Shown piece after piece: positions 57,253 through 64,000 of a stretch of 64,000 nucleotides of DNA. The stretch is taken from the NCBI GenBank assembly GCA_003577315.1, contig QEVK01000003.1, forward strand, positions 1 to 64,000. The letters run 5' to 3'. Both the position numbers and the translations under genes were made by a program. The notes beneath the pieces are model-generated. The model was not told the DNA's origin. It did not search any database and saw nothing but the letters and a program-made list of their open reading frames with translations. How positions within the stretch are numbered: the first letter of the stretch is position 1; every line of letters starts with the position of its first letter. The stretch is from Hyphomicrobiales bacterium. GTDB lineage: Bacteria; Pseudomonadota; Alphaproteobacteria; Rhizobiales; Rhizobiaceae.

Positions 57253-58557
57253 ATGCCCAAGACCGACATCGCCCGCAGGGTCTACAACCACACCTGGAAG
57301 CTCGATCCGATCGTGCGCAGCCTGCTCGATACGGATTTCTACAAGCTCCTGATGTTGCAGATGATCTGGGGCGTCTACCGCAACGTCGACGCCACCTTCT
57401 CGCTCATCAATCGCGCAACCTCGGTGCGGCTGGCCGACGAGATCGAGGAGCAGGAGCTGCGCGCCCAGCTCGACCACGCCCGCACGCTGCGCTTCACCAA
57501 GAAGGAGATGATCTGGCTGGCGGGCAACACCTTCTACGGCCGCAAGCAGATCTTCGAGCCGGATTTCCTGGTCTGGCTGGAGAATTTCCGCCTGCCGGAA
57601 TACGAGCTTTCCAGGCGCGACGGCCAGTACGAGCTTCACTTCCACGGCCGCTGGCACGACACGACCATGTGGGAGATCCCGGCGCTCGCCATCATCAACG
57701 AGCTGCGCAGCAGAGCGGCGCTGAAGTCGATGGGGCCGTTCGCGCTCGACGTCACCTATGCCCGCGCCAAGGCCAAGGTGTGGGAAAAGGTCGAGCGGCT
57801 GAAGAAGTATCCCGACCTGCGCATCTCCGACTTCGGCACGCGCCGCCGCCACTCCTTCCTGTGGCAGCGCTGGTGCGTCGAGGCGCTGAAGGAGGGCATC
57901 GGCGAATCCTTCACCGGCACGTCGAACGTGCTGCTCGCCATGGACACGGACCTGGAGGCGCTGGGCACCAACGCCCACGAATTGCCGATGGTGCTTGCCG
58001 CGCTGACCAATTCGGACGAGGAGCTGCGCGCCTCGCCCTACCGCGTGTTGCAGGACTGGCAGCGCTATTATGGCGGCAACCTCCTGATCGTGCTGCCCGA
58101 CGCCTTCGGAACCGCCTCCTTCCTGCGCGACGCGCCGGACTGGGTGGCCGACTGGACGGGCTTCCGCCCCGACAGCGCGCCCCCCATCGAGGGCGGCGAG
58201 CGCATCATCGAATGGTGGCGCGAGCACGGCCGCGACCCGCGCGAGAAGCTGCTGATCTTCTCCGACGGGCTCGACGTCGCCACCATCGAGCAGGCCTACC
58301 TGCATTTCCGCGACAAGGTGCGCATGGCCTTCGGCTGGGGGACCAACCTCACCAACGACTTCAAGGACTGCGCGCCCGACCGCAACGACGCGCTGAAAGC
58401 GATCTCGCTGGTCTGCAAGGTCACCAGCGCCAACGGCCGGCCGGCGGTCAAGCTGTCCGACAACCCGGAGAAGGCGACCGGCGACCCGGCCGAGATCGCC
58501 CGCTATCTCAGGGTGTTCGGCGAGGAGGCGCGTGTGCGCCAGCCGGTCGAGGTCTGA
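57253..58557 (+). CDS. pncB: nicotinate phosphoribosyltransferase
   Basis: This NAD-salvage enzyme makes nicotinate mononucleotide from nicotinate and PRPP with ATP hydrolysis. The product has 434 residues. Conserved parts are [50 protein letters not shown] (the His that is phosphorylated in this family), DAFGTASFL and IFSDGLDV...[12 protein letters not shown]. The start is ATG at 57253 ([20 protein letters not shown]). It stands alone on the + strand. Confidence 0.96.
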   Translation: MPKTDIARRVYNHTWKLDPIVRSLLDTDFYKLLMLQMIWGVYRNVDATFSLINRATSVRLADEIEEQELRAQLDHARTLRFTKKEMIWLAGNTFYGRKQIFEPDFLVWLENFRLPEYELSRRDGQYELHFHGRWHDTTMWEIPALAIINELRSRAALKSMGPFALDVTYARAKAKVWEKVERLKKYPDLRISDFGTRRRHSFLWQRWCVEALKEGIGESFTGTSNVLLAMDTDLEALGTNAHELPMVLAALTNSDEELRASPYRVLQDWQRYYGGNLLIVLPDAFGTASFLRDAPDWVADWTGFRPDSAPPIEGGERIIEWWREHGRDPREKLLIFSDGLDVATIEQAYLHFRDKVRMAFGWGTNLTNDFKDCAPDRNDALKAISLVCKVTSANGRPAVKLSDNPEKATGDPAEIARYLRVFGEEARVRQPVEV

Positions 58558-58676
58558 TCCGGGCCCGTTCCCCGTTCCCTGGCGTCCCGCTTTCTCGTTC
58601 GCCCGCGCCGCGCTATGGTCTGCCGCGGCAGGGGCGGCGCATGGTGGCGCGGCCGGCCGCACCGACGGAGAAGACC

Positions 58677-59012
58677 ATGCGCATGATCGCCGCCGCATTC
58701 CTGCTTGCCGCCCTGCCCGCCACGGCCTCGGCCGGCTGCTTCGAGGGCCTGGGCACCACCGGCTGCACGCATCTGGAGACCTTCGGCCGCGACGACCTGC
58801 GCGGCCTGTCGTGCCAGAACCTGTGGTACGTGCGCAACTCGATCTACAACGACAACGGCTACTGCTTCAAAACCCAGGCGGCCAAGGCCGAGTTCGACAA
58901 TTCCGACTGCTTCGTCAACGACACGGCGAAGCTGCGCTTCAACAGGCACGAGCAGGCCAATGTCGACCGCATCGTGCGCGTGGAGAAGGAAAAGGGCTGC
59001 CGCGCGCCGTAA
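58677..59012 (+). CDS. secreted small YARHG-domain protein
   Basis: This 111-residue protein has a clear signal peptide (MRMIAAAFLLAALPATASA, cleavage after residue 19). The mature part contains six cysteines, probably disulphide-bonded in the periplasm, and a YARHG-like core (NLWYVRNSIYNDNGYCFKT, then FDNSDCF). The family's function is unknown. The start at 58677 follows GGAGAAG; a second ATG at 58683 is possible. It converges with the aldo/keto reductase gene 10 bases away. Confidence 0.82.
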   Translation: MRMIAAAFLLAALPATASAGCFEGLGTTGCTHLETFGRDDLRGLSCQNLWYVRNSIYNDNGYCFKTQAAKAEFDNSDCFVNDTAKLRFNRHEQANVDRIVRVEKEKGCRAP

Positions 59013-59022
59013 AGCGTCCGTC

Positions 59023-59853
59023 TCAGGCGGCGTCCCATTGCGGCGAGAAATCGTAGTCGCAGATCCGGTTGCCCTTTCCGTTCAGCGCCGAGATCGCCGC
59101 CATCTCCGCCTCCGACAGCGCGAAATCGAAGATCGCGGCATTCTCGGCGAGCCGCTCCTTGCGGGTGGTGCGGGGAATGGCGACCGTGCCTTCCTGCTGC
59201 ACGTGCCAGCGCAGCACCACCTGCGCCGGGGTCCTGCCGTGGGCCTGAGCGGCCTGCGCCACGGCCGGCTCATCGAACAGGCCGCCGCCCCGGTGGAGCG
59301 GGCAATAGCCGACGAGCGCCATGCCGGCCGCCCGGCAGGCGGCGCGGACCTTGCCCTGGTCGAGATAGGGGTGATGCTCGACCTGGTTGACGGCGAGCGG
59401 CGCCTCCGACAGCGCGACGGCCTGCTTCAGCAGCGCGGTCGGGAAGTTCGAGACGCCGATATGGCGGGCAAGCCCGTCGCGGCGCGCGCGGTTGAGCGCG
59501 CGGATCGTCTCCTCGAGCGGGATCTGCGGGTTCGGCCAGTGGATCAGCAGCAGATCGACGGCATCGAGGCCAAGCCGGGCGAGGCTCGCCTCGGCCGAGC
59601 GGCGCAGGTCGGCGGCGGCAAGGTCGGTCCACCATACCTTGGTGGTGACGAAGACCTCGTCGCGTGGAAGCCCGGCGGCGCGCAGCCCCGCGCCCACCGC
59701 CTCCTCGTTGCGGTACATGCTTGCGGTGTCGACGTGGCGGTAGCCGAGCGAAAGCGCATGCGCCACGAGATCGGCGCAGGCGTCGTCCCTGAGCGTCCAC
59801 GTGCCGAGACCGAGAGCGGGAATCGATGCGCCGTTGGCCTCGACATCGTGCAT
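59023..59853 (-). CDS. aldo/keto reductase
   Basis: This 276-residue NADPH-dependent TIM-barrel oxidoreductase carries the catalytic tetrad: Asp and Tyr in HVDTASMYRNEEAVG, Lys in VTTKVWWTD and His in LLIHWPNP. NADP-binding segments are IGVSNFPTALL, NQVEHHPYLDQ and VAIPRTTRKERLAEN. It resembles the 2,5-diketo-D-gluconate reductase/YeaE-type group; the substrate is not predictable. The start is placed at MHDVEANGASIPALGLGTW (59853), preceded by GGAAAG, rather than at the long upstream frame. Confidence 0.92.
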   Translation of the reverse strand: MHDVEANGASIPALGLGTWTLRDDACADLVAHALSLGYRHVDTASMYRNEEAVGAGLRAAGLPRDEVFVTTKVWWTDLAAADLRRSAEASLARLGLDAVDLLLIHWPNPQIPLEETIRALNRARRDGLARHIGVSNFPTALLKQAVALSEAPLAVNQVEHHPYLDQGKVRAACRAAGMALVGYCPLHRGGGLFDEPAVAQAAQAHGRTPAQVVLRWHVQQEGTVAIPRTTRKERLAENAAIFDFALSEAEMAAISALNGKGNRICDYDFSPQWDAA

Positions 59854-59974
59854 GGGGCGATTCCTTTCGTGCTTGGCGGGCCGCGCCGGTTTCGTGCTAT
59901 CGCAACGGACGGCGGCGGGCGATCCCCCCTTTGAGTCGGTGGACGTGATCGGGGAACACAGCCGGGGAACACTA

Positions 59975-60955
59975 GTGCAGCGATCCGCGAACCTCAAATC
60001 CCGTCTCGAAGCGATCGATCTGGCGCGCGGCGCGGCGCTGGCCGCCATGGCGGTCTATCATTTCGCCTGGGATCTCGAATTCTTCGGCTACGCGCCGCCC
60101 GGCATGACCGCCGAAGGCGGCTGGAAGCTGTTCGCGCGCGCCATCGCGACGAGCTTCCTGTTCCTCGTCGGCGTCAGCCTGTGGCTGGCGCACGGACGCG
60201 GCTTCCGCCTCAAGCCGTTCCTGAAGCGGCTCGCCATGGTGGCGGCCGCCGCCGCGGCGATCTCGCTCGTCACCTGGCTTGTCGTGCCGGGCGGATTCAT
60301 CTTCTTCGGCATCCTGCACCAGATCGCGCTGGCGAGCGTGCTGGGCCTCCCGTTCCTGCGCCTGCCCGCCCTGCTGACGCTCGCGGCCGCCGTTCTGGTC
60401 GCCGCCGCGCCGCACTTCGCAAGACATGCGTTCTTCGACCATCCGGCGCTGTGGTGGGTCGGGCTTTCGAGCGTCAATCCGCGCTCCAACGACTATGTGC
60501 CGCTGTTTCCGTGGTTCGCGGCCGTGCTCGCCGGCATCGCGGCCGCGCGCATGGCCGACGCCGTCGGCCTGTTCTCGCGGATGGCCGGGCGCGCTTTTGC
60601 CCGCTGGACGCGGCCCGTGCAGCTTGCCGGCCGGCACAGCCTTGCCGTCTATCTCCTCCACCAGCCGGCGCTGATCGGCGGCCTGTGGCTCGCCTCGCAG
60701 GTGCTGCCGGCCGCCGAGGCGCCGCGCGAGACGCAGTTCACGCGCGCCTGCGTGGCCCAGTGCCGGGAAACGCACGGCGCCGATTTCTGCGGCCACTACT
60801 GCGTGTGCGTGCTCGAGGATCTGTCGGCGGAAGGCCGGTTCGACGAGGTCTATGCCGGCGCGCCGAGCGCGGAAACCTCGCGGCGCTTGCAGGAAATCGT
60901 TTCGGCGTGCACCTTCGACGCCGAGCTCGCGGTGCCGGGAGGGGATGGGGAATGA
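59975..60955 (+). CDS. DUF1624 (acyltransferase-like) membrane protein with Cys-rich tail
   Basis: This 326-residue protein opens with the DUF1624/heparan-alpha-glucosaminide N-acetyltransferase-like segment RLEAIDLARGAALAAMAVYHF. About seven transmembrane helices follow (for example AIATSFLFLVGVSLWLA and GGFIFFGILHQIALASVLGL). The last 75 residues are soluble and carry a cysteine cluster C-x3-C-x8-C-x3-C-x-C. The donor and acceptor are unknown. The start is taken as GTG 59975 behind GGGGAAC; GTG 59945 would add ten residues. The ATGA overlap with the next gene shows coupling. Confidence 0.78.
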   Translation: MQRSANLKSRLEAIDLARGAALAAMAVYHFAWDLEFFGYAPPGMTAEGGWKLFARAIATSFLFLVGVSLWLAHGRGFRLKPFLKRLAMVAAAAAAISLVTWLVVPGGFIFFGILHQIALASVLGLPFLRLPALLTLAAAVLVAAAPHFARHAFFDHPALWWVGLSSVNPRSNDYVPLFPWFAAVLAGIAAARMADAVGLFSRMAGRAFARWTRPVQLAGRHSLAVYLLHQPALIGGLWLASQVLPAAEAPRETQFTRACVAQCRETHGADFCGHYCVCVLEDLSAEGRFDEVYAGAPSAETSRRLQEIVSACTFDAELAVPGGDGE

Positions 60956-61428
60956 GCACGATCCAGGACAGGCCCAACACGCTGCCGTGGCCGCCGATGA
61001 TCTATATCGCGGCGGCGGCGCTTGCCGTGCTGCTGCACTGGCTGCTGCCGCTGCCGTGGCTGCCCGACCCGCTGCGCGAGTTCCTGTTCGCCGTCGGCTG
61101 GCTGGTCGTCGCCGGCGCGGTCGCCATCGACGTCGCGGCCATGCGCGCCATGCGCCGGGCCAGGACCACGATCATGCCGCACAAGGGCTCCGACCATCTG
61201 GTGACGGGCGGGCCGTTCTCCTTCACGCGCAACCCGATCTATCTCGGCAACACCATGCTGATGGTCGGCATCGGGCTGATCGCGGGCGTGGCGTGGTTCA
61301 TCCTGCTCGCGCCGCTTGCCGCGTTTCTCACGACCAGGCTCGCCATCGAGCGCGAGGAGCGGCACCTCGAGGCGCGATTCGGCAAGAAGTACCGCGACTA
61401 CATGAAGAAGGTGCGCCGCTGGATCTGA
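60952..61428 (+). CDS. isoprenylcysteine carboxyl methyltransferase (ICMT/PEMT)-like membrane protein
   Basis: This 158-residue integral membrane protein has about four helices. The C-terminal SAM-binding signature of the ICMT/PEMT superfamily is LVTGGPFSFTRNPIYLGNTM, followed by the region around EREERHLEARFGKKYRDYMK. Bacterial members methylate unknown lipophilic substrates. The start (ATG 60952) overlaps the stop of the DUF1624 gene, so the two membrane proteins are cotranslated and may act together. It ends 18 bases before the convergent MerR gene. Confidence 0.87.
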   Translation: MSTIQDRPNTLPWPPMIYIAAAALAVLLHWLLPLPWLPDPLREFLFAVGWLVVAGAVAIDVAAMRAMRRARTTIMPHKGSDHLVTGGPFSFTRNPIYLGNTMLMVGIGLIAGVAWFILLAPLAAFLTTRLAIEREERHLEARFGKKYRDYMKKVRRWI

Positions 61429-61446
61429 GGCGGCCGCCCTTTCCGC

Positions 61447-61833
61447 TCAGGTGTTGACGCCCAGCTCCGCCAGCCGCTCGACGCAGGCTTCCTCGGCGTT
61501 GTCGAGCTCGGCCAGCGTCTCCTCCAGATCGCGGCGCTTCTGGCGCAGGTCGCCGCGCTTCTCCTCGATCCGCTTGATCATCAGCTTGAGCTGACCCACC
61601 TCGCCCGGCGGCTCCTTGTACATCTGGATGATCTCGCGGATCTCGTTGATCGAGAAGCCGAGGCGCTTGCCGCGCATGATCTGCTTGACGAGGTGGCGGT
61701 CCGACGGGCGGAACAGGCGCGTGCGCCCGCGCCGCACCGGCGCAATCAGGCCCTCGTCCTCGTAAAAGCGCAGCGTGCGCGTCGAGATGTCGAACTCGCG
61801 GGTGAGCTCGGTGATGGTGTAATATTCCCGCAT
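61447..61833 (-). CDS. MerR family transcriptional regulator (LiuR-like)
   Basis: This 128-residue regulator has an N-terminal winged-helix MerR domain (YTITELTREFDISTRTLRFYEDEGL, then RGRTRLFRPSDR and GKRLGFSINEIREII). A dimerising coiled coil follows (about 78-122). No metal-binding cysteine cluster is present. The EFDISTRTLRFYEDEGL style matches the LiuR group, which controls branched-chain amino-acid and acyl-CoA catabolism in proteobacteria; that assignment is inference. A palindrome lies inside its own promoter (61862-61890), indicating autoregulation. The start is ATG at 61833. Confidence 0.87.
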   Translation of the reverse strand: MREYYTITELTREFDISTRTLRFYEDEGLIAPVRRGRTRLFRPSDRHLVKQIMRGKRLGFSINEIREIIQMYKEPPGEVGQLKLMIKRIEEKRGDLRQKRRDLEETLAELDNAEEACVERLAELGVNT

Positions 61834-61861
61834 CGCGGCATCCCGTCATGAATCCCAAGGG

Positions 61862-61890
61862 ATTAGGCACGGCATTTACGTAAAAGTCAA
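61862..61890 (-). promoter_or_regulatory. merR promoter with an operator palindrome in the spacer
   Basis: On the - strand, -35 TTGACT (61890-61885) and -10 CCTAAT (61867-61862) are 17 bases apart. The spacer contains TTTACGTAAA, a perfect palindrome. The location between -35 and -10 is the hallmark of MerR-type control, and the palindrome resembles LiuR operators. The likely transcription start is about 22 bases before the ATG. Confidence 0.65.
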
Positions 61891-61976
61891 TTCGTGAAAC
61901 CGCAAGTACCCAGCCAAGATGGCCGCCGCCCCCTCGCCGCGCGGTTGCATGGGCGGGCGCCGCGGGGCCGCGCCGG

Positions 61977-63431
61977 CTACAGCAGGCCGAACCACCATGT
62001 GGCGAGGCCGAGGAAGGCGAAGAAGCCGACCACGTCGGTCACCGTGGTGACGAAGACGGAGGACGCCACCGCCGGGTCGGCGCCGAAGCGGTCGAGCAGC
62101 AGCGGGATCAGGATGCCGGCCAGCGCGGCCACGAACATGTTGATGACCATGGCCGCGGCGATGATGCCGCCGAGATTGGGATCGTCGAACCAGAAGCCGG
62201 CGACGATGCCGATCAGCGTGGCGAAGATCGCCCCGTTCAGCAGGCCGACGCCGATCTCGCGGCGGATGATGCGCCCGGCATTGTAGATGTCGAGATCCTT
62301 GGTGGCGAGCGCGCGCACCGTCACCGTCATGGTCTGCGAGGCGGCGTTGCCGCCCATGCCTGCGACGATGGGCATCAGGATCGCCAGCGCCACGATCTCC
62401 TGGATGGTGGCGTCGAACAGGCCGATGACGGACGCGGCCAGGAACGCCATGACGAGGTTGACCATCAGCCACGGCACGCGCGAGCGCGAGGCGGCGAGCA
62501 CGGTGTCGGACAGCTCCTCGTCGCCGACGCCGCCGAGGCGCATCAGGTCCTCCTCCGCCTCCTGCTGGATGACGTCGACCACGTCGTCGATGGTCAGGAC
62601 GCCCACGAGGCGGTCGTTCTCGTCGACCACGGCGGCCGACAGTAGGTCGTACTGCTCGAACTCGTGCGCGGCCTCCTCCTGGTCCATGGTGGCGGGGATC
62701 GCGTGGCGCGTCTCGTGCATGATCTCCTCGACCTTGACCGTGCGCCTGGTGCGCAGGATGCGGTCGAGGTCGACGGCGCCGAGCAGCCGGAAGGTCGGGT
62801 CGATGACGAAGATCTGCGAGAACTTGTCCGGCAGGTTCACGTCCTCGCGCATGTAGTCGATGGTCTGGCCCACGGTCCAGAACGGCGGCACGGCGACGAA
62901 CTCGGTCTGCATGCGCCGGCCGGCGCTCTCGTCCGGGTAGTCGAGGGCGCGGCGCAGCCGGATGCGCTCGGTGAAGGGCAGCCTGGCGAGGATCGCCTCG
63001 CGGTCCTCGTCGTCGAGGTCTTCCAGGATGTAGACCGCATCGTCGGAGTCGAGCTCCTGCACGGCCTGGGCGATCTGGTCGTCGGGCAGCGCCTCGACGA
63101 TGTCGAGGCGGATCGCCTCGTCCACCTCGGTCAGCGCCGAGAAGTCGAAGTCCTTGCCCATCAGCTCGACGAGCGCGTGGCGCTGCTCGGGAAGCAGCGC
63201 CTCGAGCAGGTCGCCGACCTCCGATTCGTGCAGCGCGCCGACGTCGCGGCGCAGCGTCAGCGTGTCGCGGTCGGCGATCGCCGCGCCGATATGGGCGAGG
63301 AAGGACGGGCGCACGACGCCGTGCTCGTCGTAGATCGAGGCGTCGGCGGCCTCGGCATGGCCCGCTTCGGCGTGGCCCGCGTCAGCGCGGGGCGCGTCGG
63401 CTTCCGGCGGTCGGTCATGCGGTTCGTCCAA
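61977..63431 (-). CDS. mgtE: magnesium transporter MgtE
   Basis: This is a 484-residue Mg2+ channel. A charged, His/Ala-rich N-terminus (about 1-35) is followed by the MgtE N domain (about 50-155, DSDDAVYILEDLDDEDREAIL), two CBS domains that sense Mg2+ (about 165-290, MREDVNLPDKFSQIFVID, VVDENDRLVGVLTIDDVVDV) and five transmembrane helices (about 315-484). The helices include the selectivity-filter region IVAGMGGNAASQTMTV, and another is GLLNGAIFATLIGIVAGFW. The start is ATG at 63431. The upstream 139 bases show no riboswitch I recognise. Confidence 0.94.
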   Translation of the reverse strand: MDEPHDRPPEADAPRADAGHAEAGHAEAADASIYDEHGVVRPSFLAHIGAAIADRDTLTLRRDVGALHESEVGDLLEALLPEQRHALVELMGKDFDFSALTEVDEAIRLDIVEALPDDQIAQAVQELDSDDAVYILEDLDDEDREAILARLPFTERIRLRRALDYPDESAGRRMQTEFVAVPPFWTVGQTIDYMREDVNLPDKFSQIFVIDPTFRLLGAVDLDRILRTRRTVKVEEIMHETRHAIPATMDQEEAAHEFEQYDLLSAAVVDENDRLVGVLTIDDVVDVIQQEAEEDLMRLGGVGDEELSDTVLAASRSRVPWLMVNLVMAFLAASVIGLFDATIQEIVALAILMPIVAGMGGNAASQTMTVTVRALATKDLDIYNAGRIIRREIGVGLLNGAIFATLIGIVAGFWFDDPNLGGIIAAAMVINMFVAALAGILIPLLLDRFGADPAVASSVFVTTVTDVVGFFAFLGLATWWFGLL

Positions 63432-63570
63432 GATCGCCTCCCGTGCCGGTTCGTCGCATCAGGCCGAGGGTGCGGCCGGTCCTGCCGTTGAAGATAGGGC
63501 GATTCGCGCAAGCGCCCCGCCTGTTGCAGAACGCGCGCGGGCGGCGGCGGTTGCGCCGCCGTCGCGTCGT

Positions 63571-64000
63571 TCAGGTGGCGGCGAGACCCGCCTTGAAGCG
63601 CTTCGCATTGGCGACGTAGTGCTGGGCCGAGACCCGCAGTCGCGCGACCGCCGCGGCGTCGAGCTCGCGCACCACCTTCGCCGGCGAGCCGACGATCAGC
63701 GAGTTGTCCGGGAACTGCTTGCCCTCGGTGACGAGCGCGCCCGCGCCCACGAGGCAGTTGTTGCCGATCCGCGCGCCGTTGAGCACGATGGCGCCCATGC
63801 CGATCAGCGTGTTGTCGCCGATGGTGCAGCCGTGGAGGATGGCGCGGTGGCCGATGGTGCAGCCCTCGCCCACCGTCAGCGCGAAGCCGGGATCGGTGTG
63901 CATGACGGTCAGCTCCTGCACGTTGGAGCGCGCGCCGATACTGATCAGTTCGTTGTCGCCGCGCAGCACCGCGCCGAACCAGATGCCGACCTCGCGGCCG
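63571..64000 (-). CDS. gamma-carbonic-anhydrase-like hexapeptide protein, 5'-truncated by the window edge
   Basis: This is the C-terminal 143 residues of a left-handed beta-helix protein; the frame remains open to the window end ([20 protein letters not shown] is the family's entry motif). Zinc-ligand histidines are visible in MHTDPGFAL and [15 protein letters not shown], and repeats such as [16 protein letters not shown] and [11 protein letters not shown] follow, ending in a C-terminal helix. It belongs to the YrdA/PaaY/CaiE-like gamma-carbonic anhydrase group; actual activity is uncertain. A GC hairpin at 63543-63560 lies just past the stop. Confidence 0.88.
   Translation of the reverse strand, partial: GREVGIWFGAVLRGDNELISIGARSNVQELTVMHTDPGFALTVGEGCTIGHRAILHGCTIGDNTLIGMGAIVLNGARIGNNCLVGAGALVTEGKQFPDNSLIVGSPAKVVRELDAAAVARLRVSAQHYVANAKRFKAGLAAT

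Noticed and set aside
63432..63570. Possible magnesium riboswitch (M-box) before mgtE
   Set aside because: The 139 bases lack the conserved M-box elements and length; only a simple GC hairpin that fits the end of the upstream gene is seen.

Overview
The window is a contiguous piece of a high-GC alphaproteobacterial chromosome, most likely from the Hyphomicrobiales (Rhizobiales) and closest in feel to the Mesorhizobium/Phyllobacteriaceae branch. This placement is inferred from gene order and protein style: the rlpA-dacA-tmk-holB-metG-tatD cluster, a 14-gene nuo operon with an extra helix-hairpin-helix gene, birA-rnj-mce-DUF1467-proS-lolC-lolD behind it, and GTTC-N7-GTTC SOS boxes. No insertion sequence, prophage, CRISPR array or rRNA gene was seen, and nearly all genes are core housekeeping genes.

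Layout. Positions 1-8456 carry + strand genes: the 3' two thirds of rpoC, a LuxR-type regulator, recA and alaS. A 960-base gene-free stretch follows (8457-9416). It holds a dif-like XerCD recombination site at 9112-9139, so this is probably the replication terminus. FtsK-orienting (KOPS-like, GGGNAGGG) octamers point toward this site from both sides. From 9417 to 17045 a - strand operon encodes peptidoglycan, dTMP, clamp-loader, methionyl-tRNA synthetase and TatD functions. A tRNA-Ser(TGA) is followed by a large fusion of an EndoQ-like PHP nuclease to a UvrD-type helicase (17437-20544). Next come divergent ssb and uvrA, each with its own perfect SOS box, and between them a candidate small RNA on the - strand.

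Positions 25282-32099 hold a glutathione S-transferase, a DUF72 gene broken by a one-base insertion, nnr, the nitrogen-control pair glnB-glnA behind a sigma-54 promoter, a double-PilZ protein and a LapG-type transglutaminase-like protease. From 55514 down to 32296 almost everything is on the - strand and probably forms one long expression region: respiratory complex I (nuoA to nuoN), biotin ligase, RNase J, methylmalonyl-CoA epimerase, a DUF1467 membrane protein, prolyl-tRNA synthetase and the LolCD lipoprotein transporter. Two gaps in this region carry inverted arrays of a 7-base repeat.

The last part (55697-64000) is mixed: a tyrosine-phosphatase-like protein, a Tat-exported YscW/META protein, pncB, a YARHG-domain protein, an aldo/keto reductase, two membrane proteins (DUF1624 and ICMT type), a MerR regulator with its operator inside its own promoter, mgtE and the 3' part of a gamma-carbonic-anhydrase-like gene.

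The genes that read together best are the DNA repair set (recA, EndoQ-helicase, ssb, uvrA), nitrogen control (glnB-glnA) and energy generation (nuo). All homology statements come from reading the translated sequence. No database search was run.
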